From assembly GCA_017613225.1 (NCBI GenBank), contig JAGAEH010000204.1, positions 1 to 30,448 on the forward strand: a stretch of 30,448 bases of DNA. Direction: 5' to 3'. Position numbers and translations under genes: made by a program. This DNA is from Lachnospiraceae bacterium. Its GTDB lineage: Bacteria > Bacillota > Clostridia > Lachnospirales > Lachnospiraceae. Below, piece after piece: positions 14,135 to 21,266 of the stretch. How positions within the stretch are numbered: position 1 is the stretch's first letter; every line of letters begins with the position of its first letter. The notes under the pieces were generated by a model. It worked only from the letters and a program-made list of their open reading frames with translations. It ran no database searches and was not told the DNA's origin.

Positions 14135-15025
14135 TTACGGCTGATCCTCCTCGGCATAATCCGCCAGCAGTTCTTCGGTCTCGGCATTCAGTGCCAGCGC
14201 TTCGCGGGCCGCGCGCTCTTCCTCCAGCGCGCGGTTTAAGGACGCGCCTAAAAGCAGGATCGTCATCAGGGTGCGCAGCCACATGATCACTAAAAAGATG
14301 GAAGCCAGCGGGCCGTAGTAGGAGGCGGACTTCCAGAATCGCGGAATGAAGAAGGCAAAGCCGCGGGAGAAGCCTTCGCCGATCAGCATGGTAAAGATGG
14401 CGCCGGGCAGCTGGCTCTTCAGGCTCTTGGTGCGGCCGGACAGGAAGGTGTAGGTCAGCACCACCAGGAAGACGGTGACGCCCAGGGTGACCAGCCGGCT
14501 GACGCGCATGATCAGGCCGATCAACACGCCGGAATCCGGGATCAGTTCGATCAGGGCATCCCGGATGGTATCACCCAGCAGGTGGAAGACCAGCAGGGCC
14601 GGCACCAGGATCAGGAGCAGCAGCGTATAGAGGATCACCGTGATGAGGCTGCGCAGCGGGTTTTTGATGTCGTAGACCCGGGCCATGGCCTTCTGCAGAG
14701 CGGCTACGCCCCGGGAAGCGGACCACAGGGACAGGATGGCGGAAACGGAGAGCATCAAGCCCCGGGACTGGCCGCTGATGTTGCGGATCAGGTTCAGGAT
14801 CATGTCCCGGATCTGGTCCAGGTCCGGCAGGATCTTCAGCAGAAAGTGGGAAAGATCGTCCGTATTGAAAAAGGGCAGCAGGTTCACGATGGAGGTGATC
14901 AGCATCAGCAGCGGCACGAAGGACATGACGATGTACAGCGTGGTATGGCCGGCGTACACCGTCATCTCTTTTTGGGAGAAGATCTTCCAGGTGTTCGTGA
15001 TGATGCGTTTCAGCTTTTCTTTCAT
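14135..15025 (-). CDS. YihY/BrkB (UPF0761) family inner-membrane protein
   Basis: Integral membrane protein of unknown biochemical role (once misnamed ribonuclease BN). 296 aa from the ATG at 15025. Several membrane helices are visible: YIVMSFVPLLMLITSIV, the Leu/Val-rich stretch after LRSLITVILY, LVTLGVTVFLVVLTYTFL, and SIFLVIMWLRTLMTILLLGA near the C-terminus. Family marks are the N-terminal cytoplasmic helix with AGHTTLYIVMSFVP, and SLWSASRGVAALQKAMARVYD. A longer frame starts at 15103 but its first 26 residues lack family likeness; the ATG at 15025 begins MKEKLKRI as expected, though its Shine-Dalgarno is poor. The C-terminus is acidic and Ala/Glu-rich. Divergent from pta, with inverted-repeat array B directly after its stop codon. 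Confidence 0.85.
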   Translation of the reverse strand: MKEKLKRIITNTWKIFSQKEMTVYAGHTTLYIVMSFVPLLMLITSIVNLLPFFNTDDLSHFLLKILPDLDQIRDMILNLIRNISGQSRGLMLSVSAILSLWSASRGVAALQKAMARVYDIKNPLRSLITVILYTLLLLILVPALLVFHLLGDTIRDALIELIPDSGVLIGLIMRVSRLVTLGVTVFLVVLTYTFLSGRTKSLKSQLPGAIFTMLIGEGFSRGFAFFIPRFWKSASYYGPLASIFLVIMWLRTLMTILLLGASLNRALEEERAAREALALNAETEELLADYAEEDQP

Positions 15026-15071
15026 GTTTGAATCATAGCGCAAAAAGCCCCCGATTACAAATTGATTATTG

Positions 15072-15100
15072 TTGACCAAAAATGCAAAGAGAAGTATTAT
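15072..15100 (+). promoter_or_regulatory. Promoter of pta
   Basis: TTGACC (15072-15077), 17-bp spacer, TATTAT (15095-15100), 43 nt before the ATG. Confidence 0.8.
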
Positions 15101-15143
15101 CAAGGTAGTATTCCAAATTCAAATCCGAAAGGAGTCTACCGTC

Positions 15144-16136
15144 ATGGCATTTATTGACGACATCAAAGCAAAAGCAAAAACCGACATTAAGACCATCGTT
15201 CTGCCCGAGTCCATGGACAAGCGCACCTACGAGGCCGCAGAGAAGATCATGAAGCAGGGACTGGCCAAGATCGTTCTGATCGGCACCCCCGAAGAGATCG
15301 AAAAGAACGGCGCGGGCTTCGACCTGACCGGTATCACGGTGGTGGATCCCTACAACGATCCCAACAAGCAGAAATACATCGATAAGTTCGTGGAGCTGCG
15401 CGCCAAGAAGGGCGTCACCCCCGAGATCGCCCAGAAGCAGATGGAAGACGACTACATGTACTATGCCTGCCTGATGTGCAAGTGCGGCGATGCCGACGGT
15501 GTCGTCTCCGGCGCCTGCCATTCCACGGGCAATACCATCCGCCCGGCCCTGCAGCTCTTAAAGACCAAGCCCGGCATCAGCAGCGTTTCCGGCTTCTTCC
15601 TGATGGAAGTGCCCAACTGCGAGTACGGCGAGCACGGCCTGTTCGTGTTCGCGGACTGCGCCGTCATGCCGGAAGTGAACGCGGAGCAGATGGCGGAAGT
15701 CGCCTCCCTGGCGGCGGAGTCCTTCGAGAGCCTGGTTGGCGCGCCTGCCAAGGTGGCCATGCTTTCCTTCTCCACCAAGGGCAGCGCCAAGGCTGACTGC
15801 GTGACCAAGGTCCAGGAGGCCGTGGCCATCGCGAAGGAGAAATATCCGAATCTGGACGTGGACGGCGAACTGCAGCTGGATGCCGCGCTGGATCCCACTG
15901 TTGCCGCCCTGAAGGCCCCCGGCAGCACCGTGGCCGGCCATGCCAACACCCTGGTGTTCCCGGGCCTGGAAGCCGGCAACATCGGCTACAAGCTGGTGCA
16001 GCGCCTGGCCAAGGCCGAGGCCTACGGCCCCGTTCTGCAGGGCCTGGCCATGCCGGTCAACGACCTGTCCCGCGGCTGCTCGGCCGATGACATCGTCGGC
16101 GTTGTAGCCATCACCGCCGCCCAGGCACAGGGCTGA
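15144..16136 (+). CDS. pta: Phosphate acetyltransferase
   Basis: Converts acetyl-CoA and phosphate to acetyl phosphate and CoA, the step before acetate kinase in acetate fermentation. 330 aa, the normal length of the short single-domain form. Family features: IVLPESMDKRTYEAAEKI, ADGVVSGACHSTGNTIRPALQ, FADCAVMPEVNAEQMAEVA, MLSFSTKGSAK, DGELQLDAAL and ANTLVFPGLEAGNIGYKLVQRL. AAAGGAG lies 11 nt before the ATG at 15144; an upstream in-frame start at 15069 would overlap the promoter and is rejected. Monocistronic with its own terminator. The partner ackA is not adjacent, which is less common than a pta-ackA pair. Confidence 0.96.
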   Translation: MAFIDDIKAKAKTDIKTIVLPESMDKRTYEAAEKIMKQGLAKIVLIGTPEEIEKNGAGFDLTGITVVDPYNDPNKQKYIDKFVELRAKKGVTPEIAQKQMEDDYMYYACLMCKCGDADGVVSGACHSTGNTIRPALQLLKTKPGISSVSGFFLMEVPNCEYGEHGLFVFADCAVMPEVNAEQMAEVASLAAESFESLVGAPAKVAMLSFSTKGSAKADCVTKVQEAVAIAKEKYPNLDVDGELQLDAALDPTVAALKAPGSTVAGHANTLVFPGLEAGNIGYKLVQRLAKAEAYGPVLQGLAMPVNDLSRGCSADDIVGVVAITAAQAQG

Positions 16137-16147
16137 TAAGAGACCAA

Positions 16148-16178
16148 GGCGCAGATCTTCACGGTCTGCGCCATTTTC
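16148..16178 (+). terminator. Terminator after pta
   Basis: GGCGCAGA (16148-16155) pairs with TCTGCGCC (16165-16172), 9-nt loop, followed by ATTTTC. Confidence 0.78.
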
Positions 16179-16185
16179 ATGCTTA

Positions 16186-16199
16186 TTTACAGCTGTAAA
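16186..16199. promoter_or_regulatory. Perfect 14-bp palindrome, possible operator
   Basis: TTTACAGCTGTAAA, 80 bp before the M20 peptidase start and just after the pta terminator. It contains TACA-N2-TGTA, the core of operators bound by CopY/BlaI-type repressors. No such repressor gene is nearby and no clear -10 element was found around it. Confidence 0.4.
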
Positions 16200-16278
16200 G
16201 AAGTATCAAAGGAAGGATGAACGGGAAACGGGGCAGGCGAAGCCTCCCGTGGGAGTCATTCTGGAAGGAGCAAGATCT

Positions 16279-17718
16279 ATGGAAAAATGGGAACTGATCA
16301 ACAGCGCGATCGATGAAAAGGCAGAGGCGCTCTATGCTCTGTCCGACGCGATCTGGGATGTGCCGGAGCTGGCCTTCACCGAGGAGAACGCCGCGAAGCT
16401 TTTGAGCGCGAAGCTGGAAGAGGAAGGCTTTGAAGTGGCCCGCAATGTGGCTGGGATCGAAACGGCGTTCACCGGGACTTTCGGCAGCGGCAGGCCTGTG
16501 ATCGGCATTCTGGGCGAGTTCGACGCCCTGTCTGGCCTGAGCCAGGCGGCAAACAGCCCCGTGAAGGAAGCGCTAATCCCCGGCGCCAACGGCCACGGCT
16601 GCGGCCATAACCTGCTGGGCGTAGGTTCCCTGGCAGCGGCCATCGCGGTGAAGAAGTACCTGGAGGAGACCAAGGTCCCGGGAACGGTCATCTACTACGG
16701 CTGCCCCGGTGAAGAGGGCGGCGCCGGCAAGGCCTTCATGGCAAGGGAAGGCGTCTTCGAGGGCCTGGACTGCGCCTTGACCTGGCATCCTTCCCACATC
16801 AATTCCTCCGCGCCCCACAGCTCGCTGGCCAACATGCAGATGAAGTTCACCTTTGACGGCATCGCCTCCCACGCGGCGGGCGCGCCGGAAAACGGCCGCA
16901 GCGCCCTGGACGCCGTGACGCTGATGAACACCGGCGTACAGTTCCTGCGGGAGCATACCAACATGAAGGACCGGATCCACTACGCGGTGACGGACACCGG
17001 CGGCGTCTCTCCCAACGTGGTGCAGGCCCATGCCGAAGTGATCTACCTGGTGCGCACGCCCCATCTGAACACCCTGTTCCCGCTGGTGGAGCGGGTAAAG
17101 AACATCGCCCGGGGCGCGGCCCTGATGACGGACACCACCATGAGCTTCGAGGTCCACAAGATCACGGCGGATACGGTACCCAACGCCACGCTGCAGAAGG
17201 TGCTGCGCCGGAACATGGAGCAGGCGGGCCTGCCGAAGTTCACGGAAGAGGACTACGCCTACGCGAAGGCCATGAGCCAGTCCATCCAGCTGCGGCAGAA
17301 GGTCCTGCCCACGGTGGTGATCCTGGACGAGAACCTGGCGGAGGTGGTGGCGGCCCATCAGGACGATTACCTGTACGATTTCCTGATCCCGGAATTCCCC
17401 TATGTGGTGGAAGGCTCCGGTTCCACGGACGTGGGCGACGTGAGCTGGAACACCCCCACGGCGGAGATCAACACCGCCACGGAGTGCGCCGGCACCTCCA
17501 TGCACACCTGGCAGGCCACGGCCCAGGGCAAGGGCCCCATTGCCCATAAGTCAATGCTGTTCGCGGGCAAGGCCCTCGCAGGCGGCGCCATCGACCTGAT
17601 CAACGATCCCTCGCTGATCGAGGCCGCCACAAAGGAGTGGAAACGCCGCCTGAACGGCGCCGTCTATCAGAAACTGCCGCCGGAGCTGAAGCCCCGCAAG
17701 GCAGGAAAAAAGCAGTAA
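16279..17718 (+). CDS. M20 family amidohydrolase, AbgB-like
   Basis: Predicted cytoplasmic metal-dependent amidohydrolase. The closest remembered relative is AbgB, one subunit of p-aminobenzoyl-glutamate hydrolase (481 aa); this protein has 479. Metal and catalytic motifs: GHGCGHNLLG (H106, C108, H110), CPGEEGGAG (E145, E146) and TWHP (H170), the M20D pattern with a Cys ligand. A lid/dimerisation domain lies about residues 185-320 and a final catalytic part carries GSTDVGDVSW and TWQATAQGKGPIAHKSM. GGAAGGAG lies before the ATG at 16279; an upstream in-frame GTG at 16249 has no such site. No AbgA partner or AbgT transporter is adjacent, so it may act on other N-acyl amino acids or dipeptides. 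Confidence 0.85.
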   Translation: MEKWELINSAIDEKAEALYALSDAIWDVPELAFTEENAAKLLSAKLEEEGFEVARNVAGIETAFTGTFGSGRPVIGILGEFDALSGLSQAANSPVKEALIPGANGHGCGHNLLGVGSLAAAIAVKKYLEETKVPGTVIYYGCPGEEGGAGKAFMAREGVFEGLDCALTWHPSHINSSAPHSSLANMQMKFTFDGIASHAAGAPENGRSALDAVTLMNTGVQFLREHTNMKDRIHYAVTDTGGVSPNVVQAHAEVIYLVRTPHLNTLFPLVERVKNIARGAALMTDTTMSFEVHKITADTVPNATLQKVLRRNMEQAGLPKFTEEDYAYAKAMSQSIQLRQKVLPTVVILDENLAEVVAAHQDDYLYDFLIPEFPYVVEGSGSTDVGDVSWNTPTAEINTATECAGTSMHTWQATAQGKGPIAHKSMLFAGKALAGGAIDLINDPSLIEAATKEWKRRLNGAVYQKLPPELKPRKAGKKQ

Positions 17719-17747
17719 AAGCACGGAGAATGTAACCCACTCGTTAC

Positions 17748-17776
17748 TTGTCCGCCGCCATAAACTGTGCTACACT
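17748..17776 (+). promoter_or_regulatory. Possible promoter of the pilus operon
   Basis: TTGTCC (17748-17753), 17-bp spacer, TACACT (17771-17776) with extended TG two bases before it. It starts before the terminator at 17779; the predicted start near 17783 would lie within the left arm, so the initiated RNA could not form the full hairpin. Confidence 0.5.
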
Positions 17777-17778
17777 TG

Positions 17779-17805
17779 AGTCCGGTCGTTCTGACCGGAC
17801 TTTTT
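17779..17805 (+). terminator. Terminator after the M20 gene
   Basis: AGTCCGGTC (17779-17787), GTTCT loop, GACCGGACT (17793-17801), then TTTTC. Nine perfect pairs. Confidence 0.85.
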
Positions 17806-17970
17806 CTTTTCCGTCTCGGAAAATACTCAAACTGATCTGATCCTGTATTACAGACGGCACTGCCGTTTGATCTGCCGCGTGCATGGGGCCTTCCCTCTGC
17901 TCGCGCGCGTCTGCCATGCGGAAGGAGCTTTCCGGCTGCGTGGTCCGCCCATTCGGGCAGGGAGTAAGCG
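17806..17970 (+). other. Structured leader before the pilus operon
   Basis: No gene supported. Hairpins: CAGACGGC (17851-17858) with GCCGTTTG (17862-17869), and GCATGG (17881-17886) with CCATGC (17914-17919). CCTTCC (17889-17894) can instead pair with GGAAGG (17920-17925), so mutually exclusive folds are possible. It does not match a riboswitch class I recognise. Confidence 0.4.
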
Positions 17971-18180
17971 ATGAAACATAAATGGATGCTGCTGGTCCTG
18001 GCCATCCTGCTGCTGTTCGGGCCGAGAGGCCCGCTGATGGCGGAAGGCCGGACGCTCAACATAGATGCCTCCGCGGCTGCGGATAGCAGGATGAACGACC
18101 GTATCCTGCTGGCCGCTCTGCCGGGGACGGTCCTGGCCGCCGGGCTTGCCTGCGGCAGAAGGAGGGGCGATGAAACGTGA
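17971..18180 (+). CDS. Small secreted or membrane protein at the head of the pilus operon
   Basis: 69 aa, not recognised. Residues 1-24 look like a signal peptide (MKHKWMLLVLAILLLFG core, then LMAEG). A short middle follows, then a second hydrophobic stretch (residues 46-60) and a basic end with RRR, a layout like a sortase-type anchor but without an LPXTG-like motif. GGGAG precedes the ATG. Its last 11 bases overlap the start of the signal-peptidase-like gene, which suggests translational coupling and supports a real gene. Function may relate to pilus assembly, but this is inference from position only. Confidence 0.5.
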   Translation: MKHKWMLLVLAILLLFGPRGPLMAEGRTLNIDASAAADSRMNDRILLAALPGTVLAAGLACGRRRGDET

Positions 18181-18658
18181 GTGGATCCGCCTGGGGATCA
18201 AACTGGGGCTGACGGCTACGGCCCTGGTCTTTGTCCTGAACCTCTGCTTTGGGCTGCGCATCAACTACGGCAATTTTGCCTGGCCTTCCGTCCGGGACGG
18301 GGACCTGGTGATCTACCGGATCTGGGGAAGACGTTCCCCGGAGCCGGGGCAGCTGGCGGTCTACCGGGACGGGGAGGAGATCCGCGTCGCCCGGGTGATC
18401 GCCGCCCAGGCAGGCCAGAGCGTGGACATCACGGCCCAGGGCGTGCTGGTGGACGGCAGCATTTTGGCGGAGGAGGCGGTCTTTCCCACTGATCCGGACA
18501 GTGTTTCGACGGATCTGCCTCTGACGCTTCAGGAGGGAGAGGTCTTTCTGCTGCATGACTATCGCAGCGATGACCGGGACAGCCGGACACTGGGCCCGGT
18601 CCCGGCGGAGGATCTGCTGGGGACCGTGGTGCTGGTGATCCGCTGGAGGGGCTTTTAG
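18170..18658 (+). CDS. Signal peptidase I homologue without catalytic residues (SipA/LepA-like pilus factor)
   Basis: 162 aa, S26 fold, with one N-terminal membrane helix (residues 10-29). In active enzymes the serine motif reads GxSMxPTLxxGD; here residues 34-45 read GNFAWPSVRDGD, so the nucleophile position is F36. The general-base Lys of the YVKRV motif is A74 (VARVIAAQAGQSV). Later boxes remain: DYRSDDRDSRTLGPV matches GDNRxxSxDSRxxG. Both catalytic residues are therefore lost, as known for streptococcal SipA/LepA, a pilus-operon protein that is needed for polymerisation but is not a peptidase. GGAGGGG lies 4-10 nt before the ATG at 18170; an in-frame upstream ATG at 18146 lies before that site. 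Followed closely by the pilin and sortase genes. Confidence 0.82.
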   Translation: MKREWIRLGIKLGLTATALVFVLNLCFGLRINYGNFAWPSVRDGDLVIYRIWGRRSPEPGQLAVYRDGEEIRVARVIAAQAGQSVDITAQGVLVDGSILAEEAVFPTDPDSVSTDLPLTLQEGEVFLLHDYRSDDRDSRTLGPVPAEDLLGTVVLVIRWRGF

Positions 18659-18682
18659 ATCATTCATGAAGGAGCTTGAACC

Positions 18683-19963
18683 ATGAAAAAGAACCATTTT
18701 TCGAAGTTTTTGGCGCTGACGGCAGCCGTGATGCTGGCCGCCGGCCAGACCATCCCTGCCTTTGGGGCAGCGGCTTACACCCCCGTGGAGGGGACGGAGA
18801 CTACTTTTAAGAAATACCTGATCCTGGAGGCCGGGGCACAGGTGCCTAACGTGACCTTTTCCTACACCGCGGCCCCCGGCGAGGCCCGTTCGGCGGACAC
18901 GGCCGACAACACGGTGATGGAGGTGCTGCCCGGCATCGGCAGTCCCGTGATCACGGATACGGTCTTCACCGCGGAGGATACGACGGTGAACGCGGTGCAG
19001 GAGGGCGACATCGACGTGGCTCGCGCCGCCTCCTCCCGGGCCGAGGGACTGACGGCCGAAAACGGCGTGGAATTTGAGACGGCAAAGGGAGAAAAATACG
19101 CGGTTAAGACAGCCGTCGTGGATCTTTCCGGCATCAGCTTTGACGAACCGGGCATCTACCGCTACATCGTGACCGAGACGGCCTCCGCCGAGGACGAGGC
19201 GAGGGGCATCATGCACGACAACGACACGGACAGGGTGCTGGACGTCTACGTGACGGATGACGGAAACGGCACGCTGCAGATATCCTCTTACGTGCTGCAC
19301 ACCGAGGACGCGGACGTGGTGATCGGCACGGACATGGGGTCCTACGACGTGCAGGAACAGGCCGCAGCCCTGGAGGACAAGACCGACGGCTTTACCAATG
19401 AATACAGTACCAGCGACTTGACGTTCCGGAAGGACGTGGCGGGCAACCAGGCCTCCCGGGACAAGTGGTTCGCCCTGACGCTGAAGCTGGAAGGCCTGAC
19501 TGCGGGGGATAAGTATACGGTCTCCCTGGCGGACGACGGCGACGAAAACACCGCCGACGGCAATGCGGACGCGGTGTCCGGCAATACGGCATCCACCATC
19601 GATGAAAACCGGGGAAAGGCCAACGTGACGGAACTGACCGCGGGGGAGGACGGGACCGTCCTGCAGACCTTCTACCTGCAGCACGGCCAGTCCGTGGCGG
19701 TGCTGGGCCTGCCCCTGAACGCCTCCTATGAAGTGACGGAAAACGCGGAGGACTACAAGTCCGAAGCCGGCGCCGTGGAGGGCTTTGAAGACGCCGCAAA
19801 CGGCACCATGGCTCAGGATGTGAAGACGTCCTTCCTAAACACCCGCGACGGCATCATTCCCACCGGCGTCGCGATGGCGATGCTTCCCGGGCTGGCCGCG
19901 GCGGCGGCCGGCGGCGCAGGTCTTGCCGTCCTGGTGATCCGCCGCAGACGCAGAAACGGATGA
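18683..19963 (+). CDS. Major pilin, FctA/Spy0128-like, IPTG sorting signal
   Basis: Predicted pilus backbone subunit, exported and joined by sortase. 426 aa. A signal peptide covers about residues 1-29 (Lys-rich start, TAAVMLAAGQ core, AFGA). Two immunoglobulin-like domains follow, about 33-240 and 245-390. Each carries the YxxTE strand of isopeptide-forming domains (PGIYRYIVTETAS and ASYEVTENAED), and Lys partners are likely in FKKYLIL and TFRKDVAG. The C-terminus has IIPTG (391-395) in place of LPXTG, a hydrophobic helix (396-418) and an Arg-rich tail. Streptococcal Spy0128 similarly uses EVPTG with a class B sortase, and here a class B sortase gene follows after 14 bp. AGGAG lies upstream of the ATG. 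Confidence 0.85.
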   Translation: MKKNHFSKFLALTAAVMLAAGQTIPAFGAAAYTPVEGTETTFKKYLILEAGAQVPNVTFSYTAAPGEARSADTADNTVMEVLPGIGSPVITDTVFTAEDTTVNAVQEGDIDVARAASSRAEGLTAENGVEFETAKGEKYAVKTAVVDLSGISFDEPGIYRYIVTETASAEDEARGIMHDNDTDRVLDVYVTDDGNGTLQISSYVLHTEDADVVIGTDMGSYDVQEQAAALEDKTDGFTNEYSTSDLTFRKDVAGNQASRDKWFALTLKLEGLTAGDKYTVSLADDGDENTADGNADAVSGNTASTIDENRGKANVTELTAGEDGTVLQTFYLQHGQSVAVLGLPLNASYEVTENAEDYKSEAGAVEGFEDAANGTMAQDVKTSFLNTRDGIIPTGVAMAMLPGLAAAAAGGAGLAVLVIRRRRRNG

Positions 19964-19977
19964 TCTGACAGGATCCA

Positions 19978-20697
19978 ATGGATCAGAAGAAGCTGATCGG
20001 CATGCTGAACAAGGCGCTGGATCTGTGCCTGATGACCGGCTTTCTGGCCGTTTTCCTGCTGGGGCTCTACTTCACCTGCGACCTGGTGCACGTCCATGCC
20101 GGCGTGAGGACGGAGAAGGTGATGAAGTACCGGCCGGCAGACGGTCAGACCGCCGGCCTGAAGGAACTTTCGGAGGACTGCGTGGGCTGGCTGACCATCG
20201 ACGGCACGGGCATCGACTACCCGGTGATGCAGGGGAGGGACAACGTCGAGTATCTGAACAAGGATCCCTACGGGGAGTACTCCCTGGCGGGCTCCGTCTT
20301 TCTGGACTCCCGCAACGCACCGGACTTTTCGGATCCCTACCTGTTGATCTACGGCCATCACATGGAGGCAGGCGCCATGTTCGGCGCCCTGGACGCCTTT
20401 TCGGATCCGCGGTATTTCGCGTCCCACAGGAGCGGCAGGCTGACGACGGCAGACGGAGTCTTCCGGATCCGGCTCTTTGCCTTTCTGGAGACGGACGTGA
20501 AGGACCGGGCGGTGTTCTCCCCCACGGAGGGGGAGGGCCCGCGCGGCTCCATTTCGGAACGGGCGGCCATCGACTATGGGGCACCGCGGGACGCGGTGAT
20601 CCTGGGGCTGTCCACCTGCACGAAACCGCTGTCATCGAAGCGGATCTGCCTGTTCGGCGTGCTGGAAAAAGAAGATAGAACGGAGGAAATGTCATGA
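19978..20697 (+). CDS. Class B sortase, probable pilin polymerase
   Basis: Membrane-anchored transpeptidase that cleaves after Thr of the sorting motif and joins subunits by isopeptide bonds. 239 aa. An N-terminal membrane helix (about residues 14-33) is followed by the sortase barrel. The catalytic set is visible: H127 in LIYGHHMEAG, C214 in LSTC, R222 in SSKRICLFGVL. DCVGWLTIDGTGIDYPVMQG and YSLAGSVFLDSRN are typical of class B enzymes. The start has only a weak ribosome site (GACAGGATCC). Its stop overlaps the next ATG (ATGA). Being between two proteins with PTG/KTG motifs, it most likely builds this pilus rather than anchoring haem proteins as S. aureus SrtB does. Confidence 0.92.
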   Translation: MDQKKLIGMLNKALDLCLMTGFLAVFLLGLYFTCDLVHVHAGVRTEKVMKYRPADGQTAGLKELSEDCVGWLTIDGTGIDYPVMQGRDNVEYLNKDPYGEYSLAGSVFLDSRNAPDFSDPYLLIYGHHMEAGAMFGALDAFSDPRYFASHRSGRLTTADGVFRIRLFAFLETDVKDRAVFSPTEGEGPRGSISERAAIDYGAPRDAVILGLSTCTKPLSSKRICLFGVLEKEDRTEEMS

Positions 20698-21266
20698 AGA
20701 TCAGATGGATCGCGGCACTGACCGCGGCGGCAGCGGTGATGATCATCCCGGCGCTGTCCGGCCATGCCGCGTTTCGGGAACAGCCCATAGAGATCCCCTT
20801 TCATGTGGCGGTGAAAGCCGACGGGAGCGGCGAGTCCTGCAGGATCGTCATCGAGTGCGCGGACGACCCGGAGCAGGACCGGATCCTGACGGTGAAGGAG
20901 GGGAGCCAGATGGCCCTGTCCTTCAGAATGGAAGAACCGGGGAGCCGCACTTACCGGATCTACCAGCTGGAAGGGACGAGAAGCGGCATGGAATACGATA
21001 AAAGCGTGTATACGGCGGTGGTCTTCGCGTGGAATGACGGCGGCGGGCTGCAGGGCACCGTGATCCTGAACCGGGACGCGGAGGCGGAAAAACCTGCGGA
21101 AGCAGTATTCTGCAACAGGCTGAATACAACGCCCGAACAGCCGCCGGAGCCGCAGGTAAAGACCGGGGACGAGACCCGCACCGTGCTTTGGAGCGGGGCC
21201 GGCCTGGCAGCCGCAGCCGCGGCAGGAGTACTGTTCCTGCTGTTTAGAAGGGGGAAGAGACTATGA
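20694..21266 (+). CDS. Minor pilin-like surface protein (FctB-like position)
   Basis: 190 aa. Signal peptide about residues 1-26. One beta-rich domain follows (about 30-140) with EIPFHVAV and PGSRTYRIYQLEG, the latter like the strand-turn of FctA-type pilin domains, and SVYTAVVF. A Pro-rich linker leads to V155-K-T-G-D159, a hydrophobic helix (about 165-183) and a basic tail RRGKRL, i.e. a cell-wall sorting signal with VKTGD. By position and size it may be the basal or minor pilin. It overlaps the sortase gene and the adhesin gene by four bases each, so translation is coupled. Confidence 0.7.
   Translation: MKIRWIAALTAAAAVMIIPALSGHAAFREQPIEIPFHVAVKADGSGESCRIVIECADDPEQDRILTVKEGSQMALSFRMEEPGSRTYRIYQLEGTRSGMEYDKSVYTAVVFAWNDGGGLQGTVILNRDAEAEKPAEAVFCNRLNTTPEQPPEPQVKTGDETRTVLWSGAGLAAAAAAGVLFLLFRRGKRL

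Noticed and set aside
15069..15143. Longer N-terminus for pta
   Set aside because: It would start within the promoter; the ATG at 15144 has AAAGGAG and gives the standard length.
18170..18658. Ordinary active signal peptidase I (LepB/SipW)
   Set aside because: The catalytic Ser and Lys positions hold Phe and Ala.
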